This document shows positions 26,103 to 35,084 of a DNA stretch of 64,000 bases, in pieces. The notes beneath the pieces were generated by a model, which was not told the origin of the DNA, did no database searches, and was given only the letters and a program-made list of their open reading frames with translations. How positions within the stretch are numbered: the stretch's first letter is position 1; each line of letters opens with the position of its first letter. The translations under genes were made by a program, and so were the position numbers. Source of the DNA: Nitrospira sp. (GTDB lineage Bacteria > Nitrospirota > Nitrospiria > Nitrospirales > Nitrospiraceae); assembly GCA_016715825.1 (NCBI GenBank), contig JADJXO010000012.1, forward strand, positions 1 through 64,000, read 5' to 3'.

Positions 26103-27299
26103 ATGGAAGAATGGAGACAAGTCCTCGCCCGAAGTATCGTCAAACCGAAAGACTTGGCGGAACGGTTTGGGCTCGACGAGAAAGAGGTTGAAGCGATCGT
26201 CGGCCCATATCCCATGCGAATCACTCCAACCGTCCTGGAGACCATCAAATCCCCGGGAGATGCAATTTGGAAACAGGTCGTCCCCGAAATGGCGGAATTG
26301 GATGATATTGCGGCTGATGATGATCCCCTAGAGGAGGATCTCATGAGCCCGGTGCCCCACCTCGTTCATCGGTATCCGGACCGAGTGCTGTTGATGGTGA
26401 CGAATCAATGTCCGATCTACTGCCGCTTCTGCACGAGAAAACGGCTGGTCGGCAAACCCGGCTTCCTCAAGAAGGGGGAATTGGACCGCGCGATCGAGTA
26501 TCTCCGAGAACACCGGGAGGTGCGTGATGTCATTCTCTCCGGTGGCGACCCGTTGCTGCTCCCCGACCACCTCCTTGAGCGGGTCCTGAAATCACTTCGA
26601 ACGATTCCCCACCTGGAATTGATCCGGATTGGGTCGCGTGTACCAGGAAGCCTGCCTGAACGCATCACGCCCGCACTATGTGAAATGGTCAAACGATACC
26701 ACCCCATCTATATGAACCTACATTTCAATCATCCCGATGAACTCACGCCTGCGGTCAAGGCCGCCTGCGGCAGACTGGCCGATGCCGGCATACCATTGGG
26801 CGCGCAGACCGTGCTCCTGAAGGACGTCAATGACGATCCTGAGACGATGAAACGTCTCGTTCATCAGCTGCTCCTGGCCCGGGTAAAGCCCTACTACCTG
26901 TACCAAGCCGATCTGACCAAAGGGACCAATCATTTCCGGACGACCGTAGAAACCGGCTTGAATATCATCAAAGCACTCCAAGGCCATACCAGTGGAATGG
27001 CCGTACCCCACTTCGTCATCGATGCACCTGGCGGCGGTGGGAAGATTCCATTGTTACCAGCCGATTATTTGGTTCATCTGGACGAAGATGGGGCTGTTCT
27101 CCGCAACTACGAGCATAAATCGTTCCTCTATCCTCAACCCAAGACCGGGTCTGGGCGCGAGCTTCCGATGGTCGGCGCCCGATCCTCGCGTGAGGCCTCG
27201 GATGAGGAAGCCTATGCGTCCTGCAGTGACAGCTATCCCGATCGAGACGGCTTCGCGTCGTGGGGAAACAGCTGTGGCGGAGAGTCGGACGACCTGTGA
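26103..27299 (+). CDS. kamA: KamA-family radical SAM protein (lysine 2,3-aminomutase-like)
   Basis: This is a 398-residue radical S-adenosylmethionine enzyme. The [4Fe-4S] motif is C103-x3-C107-x2-C110 ('TNQCPIYCRFCTRKR'). The family stretches 'DVILSGGDPLLLPDHLLERVL', 'IRIGSRVPGSLPERITPAL' and 'LNHPDELTPAV'-like are present, as is 'DAPGGGGKIPL', which in KamA contributes to PLP and subunit contacts. The length is nearer KamA (about 416) than the EF-P-modifying EpmB (about 340). No epmA or efp lies nearby. The C-terminal 35 residues are Asp/Ser-rich and probably disordered. The stop overlaps the next start (GTGA). Confidence 0.92.
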   Translation: MEEWRQVLARSIVKPKDLAERFGLDEKEVEAIVGPYPMRITPTVLETIKSPGDAIWKQVVPEMAELDDIAADDDPLEEDLMSPVPHLVHRYPDRVLLMVTNQCPIYCRFCTRKRLVGKPGFLKKGELDRAIEYLREHREVRDVILSGGDPLLLPDHLLERVLKSLRTIPHLELIRIGSRVPGSLPERITPALCEMVKRYHPIYMNLHFNHPDELTPAVKAACGRLADAGIPLGAQTVLLKDVNDDPETMKRLVHQLLLARVKPYYLYQADLTKGTNHFRTTVETGLNIIKALQGHTSGMAVPHFVIDAPGGGGKIPLLPADYLVHLDEDGAVLRNYEHKSFLYPQPKTGSGRELPMVGARSSREASDEEAYASCSDSYPDRDGFASWGNSCGGESDDL

Positions 27300-28453
27300 C
27301 CACACCATCTCGCCGGGCCGGCATTCTCCCCTACCAGGACATTAAGCGCCTGATCGCGAGTCGTGCCGTGATGTCTTCGCCGGCCGTCGAAGACCGACAA
27401 CTTCAACCGGCTAGCCTCGACCTCCGCTTAGGGCACAAAGCCTATCGCTTGATCAGCAGTTTCTTACCCGAGCTGTCGGCCATTTCCTCTCGGCTCAACG
27501 TGTTGGATTTTTATCAGTCCGATCTCGTCATGTATGAGATGGACCTGACGGACGGTGCCATTCTGGAGAAGGGCCACGTCTACCTGGTCCCCCTACTGGA
27601 ACACCTGGCGCTTCCGAAGACGATTCGCGCCCATGCAAACCCCAAGAGCACGACCGGGCGCTTGGACATCTTTACCCGCGTGGTCACGGACCTCACCGCG
27701 GGATTCGATGAAATCCGAGCCGGTTATCGAGGTCAATTATTCCTTGAAATTGTCCCACGCTCCTTTGCTATCAATGTGCGTACCGGACAGTCCTTGAATC
27801 AGATCCGGTTTGTCGCCGGTGAAGCCACCGTGGCTGACCAAGCCCTGCTGGCCCTCCATCGACGGACTCCCTTGCTCTACCAAAATAGCGGGGCACTGAA
27901 ACCCGTCGGGAACGGCGACTTTCGAGCCGATCGTGGCCTGTTCCTTCGGATCGATCTGGCGGGATCAGATCGGGGGAATAACCGGGTGATCGGGTACCGG
28001 GCAAAAAAGAATAGTCACGTGATTGATCTGGCAAAAATCAGTCATTATGCAGCATCAGACTTTTGGGAACCGCTTCCCCGTCATCGTCAGGACAGCCTGC
28101 TCTTGGAGCCGGAGGAGTTCTACATCCTCGCCTCAAAGGAACGCATCCGCGTTCCGGCGGGCTATGCCGCCGAAATGGTGGCCTACGAAGCGGCCTGTGG
28201 CGAGTTACGAACGCATTACGCCGGGTTCTTCGACCCAGGGTTCGGCTTTGGGTCGAAGGGAGAAATCAAAGGGACACAAGTCGTGCTGGAAGTTCGTCCC
28301 CATGATGTGCCATTCTTAATCCATGATGGACAGACGTTTTTCAAAGTCGTCTATGAGAAAATGCTGGGTGTTCCGACACAACTCTATGGATCGGGGTTGG
28401 GGTCATCCTATCAACAACAATCACTCACACTGAGTAAACATTTTAAGGTCTAG
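27296..28453 (+). CDS. dcd: Two-domain dCTP deaminase-like protein
   Basis: This is a 385-residue protein, start GTG 27296 overlapping the KamA stop. It is twice the size of the usual Dcd subunit. The first half has 'LQPASLDLRLGHKAYRL', 'HANPKSTTGRLDIFTRVVTD' (the Dcd/dUTPase core with Ser-Thr at the phosphate site) and 'GFDEIRAGYRGQLFLEI'. The second half repeats the fold: 'FYILASKERIRVPAGYAAEMVAYEAACGELRTHYAGFFDPGFGFG'. Such double proteins are annotated as 2'-deoxycytidine 5'-triphosphate deaminase, making dUTP for thymidylate synthesis. Confidence 0.88.
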   Translation: MTTPSRRAGILPYQDIKRLIASRAVMSSPAVEDRQLQPASLDLRLGHKAYRLISSFLPELSAISSRLNVLDFYQSDLVMYEMDLTDGAILEKGHVYLVPLLEHLALPKTIRAHANPKSTTGRLDIFTRVVTDLTAGFDEIRAGYRGQLFLEIVPRSFAINVRTGQSLNQIRFVAGEATVADQALLALHRRTPLLYQNSGALKPVGNGDFRADRGLFLRIDLAGSDRGNNRVIGYRAKKNSHVIDLAKISHYAASDFWEPLPRHRQDSLLLEPEEFYILASKERIRVPAGYAAEMVAYEAACGELRTHYAGFFDPGFGFGSKGEIKGTQVVLEVRPHDVPFLIHDGQTFFKVVYEKMLGVPTQLYGSGLGSSYQQQSLTLSKHFKV

Positions 28454-28455
28454 CG

Positions 28456-28869
28456 ATGGCTCCAACTGATCTCCCACCTTCTCACAACGACCCAGTGCAT
28501 TCGCCTTCCCCCTCCTCATCAGACGGGCAGGAAGGGGGGAATGAACACCAAGTCCACGTCATCGGTCTGATGATCGGCACCGCGTTGATGTTCATCGGCT
28601 TTTTGAACATCTTCCTCTCTATCAGCGGAGGGTTCGAAATCAATGAGGTGCCGTTTCTCATCTACTTCGGAGGTCTGACGATCTGGGCCAATGCGGCAAT
28701 CGAAACACCCGGCATTCGGTACGGAGTCATGGGCCTCGCCGTCACATTAGCCCTGGTCCTGTTTCAGTATGGCGAAGTGTTGTTTTGGCACAAACAGATG
28801 CTCTTTTGGGGTACCATCATCATCGTGATGTACTTCATGTTCGTCGAACCGAAGAAGCCGACCCCGTGA
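28456..28869 (+). CDS. Small membrane protein, three or four TM segments
   Basis: This is a 137-residue protein with a disordered, His/Ser/Pro-rich N-terminus (about 33 residues) and hydrophobic segments around 37-57, 64-80, 87-105 and 112-128. There is no recognised family. It starts 2 nt after the dcd stop, and its stop overlaps the next gene's GTG, so it is surely in the operon. A role in the envelope together with the following glycosyltransferases is possible but unproven. Confidence 0.7.
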   Translation: MAPTDLPPSHNDPVHSPSPSSSDGQEGGNEHQVHVIGLMIGTALMFIGFLNIFLSISGGFEINEVPFLIYFGGLTIWANAAIETPGIRYGVMGLAVTLALVLFQYGEVLFWHKQMLFWGTIIIVMYFMFVEPKKPTP

Positions 28870-29570
28870 TCTCCAGGATGACAATCTCTGTCATCATCCC
28901 GACGCTAAACGAAGAACGGAGTCTGCCACAGAGTCTCGCATGTTTGTCGGCCTCGGCTCCCACTGAGATCATCATCGTCGACGGAGGCAGCACAGACCGT
29001 ACCCTCGACCTTGCTCACGACTTCTGTGGACGCATGACAAACGCCCGTGTCATCACGGCGCGACAAGGCCGCGCGTCCCAAATGAATGAAGGCGCGAAGG
29101 CCAGTCAGGGTGAGGTCCTCCTCTTCTTGCATGCCGACACTCAACTTCCGCCACAAGCTGAACGGATTGTTGGATTGGCCTTAACCAGCCCATCCGTGGT
29201 GGGGGGACGTTTCGACGTCCGATTCGATAGCTCTTCGCCGTGGAGCCAAGTCATCAGCTCCTTTATGAATCGCAGGTCGCGCCTGACGAGGATCGCAACC
29301 GGCGATCAAGCCCTTTTTGTGCGCCGTGACGTATTCGAGATGCTCGGCGGTTTTAGTGAGATTCCCCTGATGGAAGACATTGAATTCAGCAGGCGACTCC
29401 AGCAAGCCGGTGGTATTGTGGCACTCCGAGACACCGTCGTGACCTCCTTTAGACGGTGGGACACACAAGGCCCCCTGCGGACCATTCTCTTTATGTGGAC
29501 GCTGCGTTTCCTCTACTGGGCGGGTGTCAGCCCGCATCAACTGGCCCGTGTCTACCACGCGGTGCGATAG
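28866..29570 (+). CDS. Glycosyltransferase family 2, TIGR04283-like
   Basis: This is a GT-A glycosyltransferase of about 234 residues: 'ISVIIPTLNEERSLPQSL', 'IIIVDGGSTDRTLDLA', 'GRASQMNEGAKASQGEVLLFLHADTQLP' (DxD-type metal site) and 'LFVRRDVFEMLGGFSEIPLMEDIEFSRRL'. The 'RASQMNEGA' stretch marks the TIGR04283 branch, which commonly sits beside TIGR04282 as here. The start is either GTG 28866 (overlapping the previous stop) or ATG 28878; neither has a strong ribosome site, and coupling favours the former. The acceptor is unknown. Confidence 0.92.
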   Translation: MISRMTISVIIPTLNEERSLPQSLACLSASAPTEIIIVDGGSTDRTLDLAHDFCGRMTNARVITARQGRASQMNEGAKASQGEVLLFLHADTQLPPQAERIVGLALTSPSVVGGRFDVRFDSSSPWSQVISSFMNRRSRLTRIATGDQALFVRRDVFEMLGGFSEIPLMEDIEFSRRLQQAGGIVALRDTVVTSFRRWDTQGPLRTILFMWTLRFLYWAGVSPHQLARVYHAVR

Positions 29571-29573
29571 GGT

Positions 29574-30326
29574 ATGCCGACTGCTCCTTCCCTTGACCGG
29601 AACTTGACTCGTGGTACCGCTCTGGTCATCTTTGCCAAGGCCCCCGTTCCCGGGCAGGTCAAGACGCGCCTCTGCCCACCGCTGACTCCCGACGAGGCCG
29701 CCACACTCCACGGCAGCTTTGTACTCGATACACTCGAACGCACCAAAGCAGCCGTTGGAAAGCTGAAGTTGGACATGGATCGCTACCTTGCCTGCGCCCC
29801 ATCCACTACCCATGTATTTTTCAAGATCATGGAAGAGCGGCAAGGTGTCAAATTGATCGATCAAGTCGGAGCTGATCTCGGTGCACGAATGCATGAGGCG
29901 GTAAAGATAATGTTCGGGCGAGGCTATCGCCAAACCATCATCACCGGCACTGATGTCCCCACGTTGCCGCTCAACCTTTTTGAACAGGCCCTCACCTCGC
30001 TGAAAGACCATGATGTCGTCCTCGGTCCAGCGCTCGACGGTGGCTATTATCTGATGGGGATCAACCAGGCAGTCCCAGAACTATTTTCTGACATCCCATG
30101 GTCGACCGACCAAGTGCTGAGGCTCACACAAGAGAAAGCAGCCAGGCTTGGTTTGAAGACGGCCTTGCTACAACCCTGGCGCGACGTGGATACATTGGAC
30201 GATCTGGAAGCATTGATCGAAGCGTGCACAACCGACAGCAAGAAATCCAAAAATGAGCGAGTTGTTTCGACCCGCACCGCCGGTGTCCTCCAAGCGCTCA
30301 CGAAACGACTTCGTTCAAGAACATGA
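29574..30326 (+). CDS. TIGR04282-family glycosyltransferase/nucleotidyltransferase (DUF2064)
   Basis: This is a 250-residue GT-A-like protein: 'ALVIFAKAPVPGQVKTRLCPPLTPDEAATLH', 'QTIITGTDVPTLP', 'VLGPALDGGYYLMGI' and 'PWSTDQVL'. These are the hallmarks of the family named for arsenosugar biosynthesis, related to CofC/MobA nucleotidyltransferases. Its start is 3 nt after the previous stop. The pairing with TIGR04283 is recurrent in bacteria and suggests a joint step on a glycosyl or arsenosugar-like product. No arsM is nearby, so arsenic chemistry is not supported by context. Confidence 0.92.
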   Translation: MPTAPSLDRNLTRGTALVIFAKAPVPGQVKTRLCPPLTPDEAATLHGSFVLDTLERTKAAVGKLKLDMDRYLACAPSTTHVFFKIMEERQGVKLIDQVGADLGARMHEAVKIMFGRGYRQTIITGTDVPTLPLNLFEQALTSLKDHDVVLGPALDGGYYLMGINQAVPELFSDIPWSTDQVLRLTQEKAARLGLKTALLQPWRDVDTLDDLEALIEACTTDSKKSKNERVVSTRTAGVLQALTKRLRSRT

Positions 30327-30357
30327 CATTTCACTAGCCGTTCGGACGAGGAACCGC

Positions 30358-31092
30358 ATGAACCAGCGCGTCGCATTGATCACTGGTGGGGCAAAAGGCA
30401 TCGGACGGGGAATTGCCCTCGACCTCGCCGCCCAACAATCGAGGATCGCCATCTGCTACCGAACGAGTGAGGCAGCCGCACAACAGACGGCACAAGACAT
30501 CACGACCCGCGGCGGGGAGGCCCTTGTGATCCGGTGTGATGTCTCAGACCCGGTAGCCTCGAAGAACTTAGTGGCACAAGTTGAACAAACGTGGGGGCGA
30601 ATCGATGTTCTCATCAATGGAGCTGGCCCCTATCACCGCATCAACCTGTTCGACGAAACCGTTGCGGGGTGGAACGAGATGTTCGACGGCAACCTGCATC
30701 CCATCTTCTACCTTGCTCGGGCCGTTGCACCAGGCATGAAGGCCCGTAAAGTGGGCAGGATTATCAGTTTCAGTATGGCCAATGCTGATCAGATGGAAGC
30801 ACAGCCTGATGTCACCGGCCATTACATTGCCAAAGCAGGCGTCCTCATTCTCACACGCACGTTAGCCAAGCTCCTGGCTCCCTATGGGATTACGGTCAAC
30901 GCTATTTCGCCCGGCTTCATCGACTCCGGCAGCGCCCCACCTCAGGAACTTGCGGCCATGACGAAACGCATTCCTGCTGGGTACATCGGAACGGTTGATG
31001 ATACGATTGCCGCAGTCCGATATTTGCTCAGCGAAGAAGCCCGGTACGTCAATGGCGCGAATATCCAAATCAGCGGAGCCTGGGGGATATAG
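30358..31092 (+). CDS. Short-chain dehydrogenase/reductase (FabG-like)
   Basis: This is a 244-residue classical SDR. It has 'ALITGGAKGIGRGIALDLA' (TGxxxGxG cofactor site), 'DVLINGAGPYHR' (NNAG variant) and 'GRIISFSMANADQ' (catalytic Ser). The usual YxxxK appears as 'YIAKAGVLILTRTLAKLLAPYGITVNAISPGFID', with Tyr and Lys in place. The ATG at 30358 has GAGGAA upstream. It is the last gene of the forward operon; 13 nt after its stop comes copy 3 of the structured element. Confidence 0.93.
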   Translation: MNQRVALITGGAKGIGRGIALDLAAQQSRIAICYRTSEAAAQQTAQDITTRGGEALVIRCDVSDPVASKNLVAQVEQTWGRIDVLINGAGPYHRINLFDETVAGWNEMFDGNLHPIFYLARAVAPGMKARKVGRIISFSMANADQMEAQPDVTGHYIAKAGVLILTRTLAKLLAPYGITVNAISPGFIDSGSAPPQELAAMTKRIPAGYIGTVDDTIAAVRYLLSEEARYVNGANIQISGAWGI

Positions 31093-31105
31093 GGTAGAAC
31101 GACAC

Positions 31106-31203
31106 CCAGGTTAGTTCCTTGCTCACTGAGCGCGCACTCGGAATGAGTATATTCTCTGATGAAGGGCTGTGCTCGCTCAATGTGCGCAGGGGAACCAACC
31201 TGG
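31106..31203 (-). repeat. Structured intergenic element, copy 3
   Basis: Outer arms 31106-31118 and 31191-31203 pair over 13 positions, with one G-U on the reverse strand (A-C on the forward strand). Read on the reverse strand the 72-nt core has TGCGCACAT, TGAGCG, AGC on the left and GTGCG, CGCTCA, GTGAGCA on the right. TGAGCG pairs with CGCTCA where copy 1 has GCATCG/CGATGC. The element begins 13 nt after the SDR stop codon and is inverted relative to copies 1 and 2 on the plus strand, but in the same orientation relative to the gene it follows. Confidence 0.8.
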
Positions 31204-31250
31204 ATGCCATTCTAGGCAGAGAAGAGAATTCAGGAAAGGAAGGGACACCG

Positions 31251-31655
31251 ATGAAATCGGATCAAGAACGTGAGGCGCATAGACGGTTCGTCCAGGCCCT
31301 GCAACACGAACACCTGACTTGCGCCAAGCCAGGATGCGGTGGCCCCATGGATGTGGTTGATCACACGCTGCACACTGCCAAGATTAAGACGTATGAGGCT
31401 ACATGCGAACAGTGTCATACCGTGGAACACATCACTGGAAAAGAAACACACCAACCTGCGTGGGATGATGCCTCAATCACATTGATGGCAGAAGCACACC
31501 TCCTTCACGATCAACCAATTTGCCCCTTCGACGAAACCCCCATTACCTTTGTCTCGTTGCCCAATCCGCGCCGGAAAGGTCGCTATCGTCTCTTATGTTA
31601 CTACTGCGGCCGACACACGGAAATGAACTGGCCACCACCAGAAGCCAAACGATAA
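31251..31655 (+). CDS. Small multi-CxxC (zinc-finger-like) protein
   Basis: This is a 134-residue protein; the ATG at 31251 has AGGAAAGG upstream. Cys/His pairs are 'LTCAKPGCGG', 'ATCEQCHTVEHITG', 'QPICPFDETP' and 'RLLCYYCGRHTEM'. They give eight or more potential zinc ligands in two ribbon-like units. I cannot name a family. Binding of nucleic acid or protein is possible. It is separated from the SDR by the structured element and may form its own transcript. Confidence 0.65.
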   Translation: MKSDQEREAHRRFVQALQHEHLTCAKPGCGGPMDVVDHTLHTAKIKTYEATCEQCHTVEHITGKETHQPAWDDASITLMAEAHLLHDQPICPFDETPITFVSLPNPRRKGRYRLLCYYCGRHTEMNWPPPEAKR

Positions 31656-31691
31656 TTCAACACAGTCCTGCAATCTCAGACTATTGTCCCC

Positions 31692-32456
31692 TTAGGCGAC
31701 AAGTGCTTTTCGGATGAACTCTCCAACTCGACGGAAGTAGTCCTTCCCACCGACGACATACGTGTCGTTATGTCCGGCACCTTCGATCACATACCATTCC
31801 TTGGGTGATTTGGCCGCGTCGAAGACCTGGCGACCAAACTCAATGGGAATAATCTCGTCCTTGTCTCCATGGATGATCAGCTTGGGAAGCGACAGCTGCG
31901 GGAGCCTGTCGATCAATCGATGTGCGGCTCCGAGGAGCCAATGCACAGGTACCCCCCCATAATAGAATTTGGCCACTGCCTCGATAGAAGGAAATGATGA
32001 CTCGAGAATCAAGGCCGAGGCAGGCCGTTGGGCTGCGAGTTCTCCTGCCACGGACGCTCCCAGCGACCGCCCGAACAGCACAATTCGTTCGGGACGAATC
32101 TTTCTGACTCTGGTCAGGTAGTCATATGCCCCAACGGCATCATCATAGAAACCCTGCTCCGTGGGACGAATATTCTGACTCTTCCCATATCCCCGATAGT
32201 CGAACAAGAAGACGGACAGTCCCATCTGGTAGAGAAGCTTCAGATTATCGAGGCGATTGATGATGTTGCCCGCATTGCCATGGCACCAGAGTAAGACGGG
32301 ACGGTTGGCGGCTGCTTCAACATACCAGCCGAAAAGTCGCGACCTATCAGTGGCCTGAAACCACACATCTTCGAGCGGCAAACCGGTCAGCCTTGCCCAG
32401 TCTCGATCCTGCCATGATTCGGGGTAATAGACGAAGAATTGGTCAAGCAGGCTCAT
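31692..32456 (-). CDS. Alpha/beta hydrolase (BEM46-like)
   Basis: This is a 254-residue serine hydrolase-fold protein: 'RPVLLWCHGNAGNIINRLDNLKLLYQMGLSVFLFDYRGYGKS' (oxyanion HG), nucleophile elbow 'IVLFGRSLGASVAGELA', acid 'KLIIHGDKDEIIP' and His 'IEGAGHNDTYVVGG'. It has no clear signal peptide, although the N-terminus is hydrophobic, as in membrane-tethered BEM46/ABHD13 homologues. The substrate is unknown. It is convergent with the zinc-finger gene. Confidence 0.92.
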   Translation of the reverse strand: MSLLDQFFVYYPESWQDRDWARLTGLPLEDVWFQATDRSRLFGWYVEAAANRPVLLWCHGNAGNIINRLDNLKLLYQMGLSVFLFDYRGYGKSQNIRPTEQGFYDDAVGAYDYLTRVRKIRPERIVLFGRSLGASVAGELAAQRPASALILESSFPSIEAVAKFYYGGVPVHWLLGAAHRLIDRLPQLSLPKLIIHGDKDEIIPIEFGRQVFDAAKSPKEWYVIEGAGHNDTYVVGGKDYFRRVGEFIRKALVA

Positions 32457-32619
32457 CGCACGAGGATAGCGAAGTCAGCTCCGAGAAGGAAGAGGAAGAC
32501 AGGTTGGCGTTGTTTCTCTTAGCCAGGTAAAAACCGATTGTTTCCTTGGGCAATCCCATACCTGCGATATAACATCTAGCTCAGATACTTGCCTTTTCCT
32601 TATTAGGGGAGAATCTATA

Positions 32620-33147
32620 ATGTATAGATCACTTTCTGCAACGCTCTGTGGACTATATGCGGTGCTAACCCTATCAGGCTGCTCAATTGCGATGGCGATG
32701 ATCGGCGACAAGGAACCTGATTTTGAGCATATTAAGGTCGGAGCAACCAAAGAGGAAATTGATTTCGAGTTCAATCAGCCTGGAACGCCAAAAGACATTG
32801 GTGACGGCACTACTGAAGTGACATACAAATACTCAATGGGTAATTCGCCTAATGCTGCCCGTGCCGCAATTTACGGTTATTATGACTTAGCTACCCTGGG
32901 GTTTGCTGAGCCTGCGTTCACTGTGATTGAACTTTTTGTAGGGCACAAAGAAGAGACTCACATCGTTTACGGCGCCGACAACAGAGTACTTCGTATCAGT
33001 GGGTATACTCCTCCACCGCTTTCGGCTGAAGAGAAGGCTGCCCTTGCGGAACAGGACAAGTATGTCCGAAAGCGACCGGCATCACGCTTGAATCAGACTC
33101 CTCATCCTGACACAGCAGAAAATCCACAAAACACCACTTCACCCTAG
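32620..33147 (+). CDS. Predicted lipoprotein of unknown function
   Basis: This is a 175-residue exported protein. The signal 'MYRSLSATLCGLYAVLTLSGCSIAMAM' has lipobox L-S-G-C at residue 21. The mature part has 'IKVGATKEEIDFEFNQPGTPKDIGDGTTEVTYKY', a BamE/SmpA-like pattern used by proteins with the 'G-x-t-k-e-e-v' motif, then 'GHKEETHIVYGADNRVLRISGY', and a Pro/Thr-rich tail. Attachment to the outer or inner membrane is inferred. The gene is single and faces the DUF4105 gene tail to tail. Confidence 0.75.
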   Translation: MYRSLSATLCGLYAVLTLSGCSIAMAMIGDKEPDFEHIKVGATKEEIDFEFNQPGTPKDIGDGTTEVTYKYSMGNSPNAARAAIYGYYDLATLGFAEPAFTVIELFVGHKEETHIVYGADNRVLRISGYTPPPLSAEEKAALAEQDKYVRKRPASRLNQTPHPDTAENPQNTTSP

Positions 33148-33161
33148 ACCACATCCAACCC

Positions 33162-35084
33162 TTAAAAAAAGGCTTGAACACTGAAGAGAATATCGTTGTC
33201 ATGGTTCCGATGGTTATACTCCAGTCTTACCGCCCAATTCTGGGCTATTGTGAAACGAGAGCCAACGTACCAGCGAAACTCGTCGGACTTGTCACCAAGG
33301 GGAAACCTTAGATACGACCCCGTTGCCATAACTTTCCAGCGTTCAGCGAGATCGGATAAGATCCCAATCGTTGCGCCACCACCGACTCGGTGCATGTCAT
33401 CATAAGCTCGACTGACGTTCGCTTCGGCTTCTGCGAAAGCGAACAGGACTTCGCGGTTGAGCAGCCGCAATTCCTTTGCCCCTCCTAAGCCACCGCTAAA
33501 TACACCATTGCTGCAGAGCTGACAGCCATTGTGGCGAATCGTGTTCATCCCCACGTTGAGCTTCCAGGAGGGCGATCGAAAAACGGAGTCCATAGGTGAG
33601 AGTGACAGCAGATTCAGCAACGTGGCTCGTTCTACTCTGGTCTGATCAGCTCGGTTGTAATGCCGAACCGTAATGGAGGCCATTTCGATCTGCGCATCCG
33701 GCGTATAGCCCGCCTCCGGGTCTAATAAGCTGTGGTATCCCCCCCGAAACGTTGCCTCTTCGAACGTATCGTTATTCCGCCATCCTCCTCCGAGTGTAGC
33801 CTGTAACATCTTATGGCCTAGCTCAGGCTGTTTCGCAAATGGACGTACGGAGAATTCCTCAGATGGGATTCGAAGTCGGCTACGAGCCGTCAGAACTGCC
33901 CTATTACGCTCTTTCCATTCTGGTTTCGGATCCTTTTTCGTCTCAATCTGAGAGCGAAGAAAATCTGACGCCAAATCCAGGACAAACGCCTGTTTGGGAG
34001 GAGTGAGGTGAGTGAACGCCGGCGAAGTCAGTTCCCCAAGGTCTTGGGTGACCCGTTGCGCTAGATCCCGCTCTGCCGCGGGTAGTGATTCTCGCTTTCG
34101 CTTGATGATGGTGCTGCGGGAAGGGCGATAGGTAATGCCAGATACCAAGCCAGGTTTTGAAATAATTAATCTGACGGTGTCAGCCGGAACGGTCCAAAAC
34201 AGAAATTCATCGGTCAGATGCAAGTTCGGATCGGCATAATCCAACAAAGCCAGGATGTGATAGGAGCAGTTTTCCTTGAAGTAGAAATAGTCGAAATAGG
34301 CATTCCCCAGTTCCCACGTATGCATCAGGAAGCGCCGTAACTGATTTTCGGTGAGATTCAACCTATATTCCCAAATATCGCGGTTCTCAATGTCTCGATA
34401 CTGCTGCACCTTCAGGTAATAAGGAATCGTTGAGAAGTATCCTCGATAGCTGCCGAAGATCCCTCGTATTGGATACAGCAACCCGCTGTTGGGTGGAACA
34501 TCAGCCGCATAGTTGATGGTGTAGGACAGAATACGGGTCTGTTCCGTTTGGCCTTTTTGGTCCACGCGAAACAGCGTATGGCCAAACATCGACGCCGGGT
34601 TGTTTAGATAGGATGAAGGAAAGATCAGGGAGACGGAGTCAACTTCAAAATCTTCGTACCAGCGATCGAACCGTTCGCACGCAAGCTGGGGAAGACGGGC
34701 CGAGTCAAATGTGAGTTGTTCCTTGAGCCAGTGATAGCGCGCCACAAAGGCGCATTGAGCCGGCTGCTTGGATCGTCCCACCAGTTCGGATGAGAAGAAT
34801 TGTGCGAGTGTGGCAGCTAGTTCGGCTTCCGGATTGGTCTTTCCGTTCGGAGACAGAAAAAACCCTGGGTCGTCCTGTTCGCTTTCATATTCTCCAAAGA
34901 GTCCCTTCCGATAATGCAACAACAGCCGCCAATCACGCTGTTCGGCGAGTTTCTTTTGTTGCGCCTGCTCGATCAGCTGCGCGAGATAGGACTCATGGTC
35001 TGGTGACTGGGCCTCAGAGATGGCTGAAAGAAAAAGCGAACCGATGATAGCAAGAATAGGAACCAGCACGTCGTAATACGACAC
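33162..35084 (-). CDS. DUF4105 outer-membrane-associated protein
   Basis: This is a large exported protein of about 640 residues. The signal 'YYDVLVPILAIIGSLFLSAISEAQS' is followed by the DUF4105 region: 'SVSLIFPSSYLNNPASMFGHTLFRVD', 'YPIRGIFGSYRGYFSTIPYYLKVQQYRDIENRDIWEY', 'FDYFYFKENCSYHILALLDYA'. The last 200 residues are strand-rich and end in Phe, as in a beta-barrel. The GTG at 35084 is preferred to the ATG at 35126 because the latter lies beyond a strong hairpin. The adjacent gene is DUF3015, a neighbour seen with this family elsewhere. Confidence 0.88.
   Translation of the reverse strand: MSYYDVLVPILAIIGSLFLSAISEAQSPDHESYLAQLIEQAQQKKLAEQRDWRLLLHYRKGLFGEYESEQDDPGFFLSPNGKTNPEAELAATLAQFFSSELVGRSKQPAQCAFVARYHWLKEQLTFDSARLPQLACERFDRWYEDFEVDSVSLIFPSSYLNNPASMFGHTLFRVDQKGQTEQTRILSYTINYAADVPPNSGLLYPIRGIFGSYRGYFSTIPYYLKVQQYRDIENRDIWEYRLNLTENQLRRFLMHTWELGNAYFDYFYFKENCSYHILALLDYADPNLHLTDEFLFWTVPADTVRLIISKPGLVSGITYRPSRSTIIKRKRESLPAAERDLAQRVTQDLGELTSPAFTHLTPPKQAFVLDLASDFLRSQIETKKDPKPEWKERNRAVLTARSRLRIPSEEFSVRPFAKQPELGHKMLQATLGGGWRNNDTFEEATFRGGYHSLLDPEAGYTPDAQIEMASITVRHYNRADQTRVERATLLNLLSLSPMDSVFRSPSWKLNVGMNTIRHNGCQLCSNGVFSGGLGGAKELRLLNREVLFAFAEAEANVSRAYDDMHRVGGGATIGILSDLAERWKVMATGSYLRFPLGDKSDEFRWYVGSRFTIAQNWAVRLEYNHRNHDNDILFSVQAFF

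Noticed and set aside
26103..27299. EpmB (EF-P lysylation) instead of KamA
   Set aside because: The protein is longer than EpmB and no epmA or efp gene is adjacent; still not excluded without a tree.
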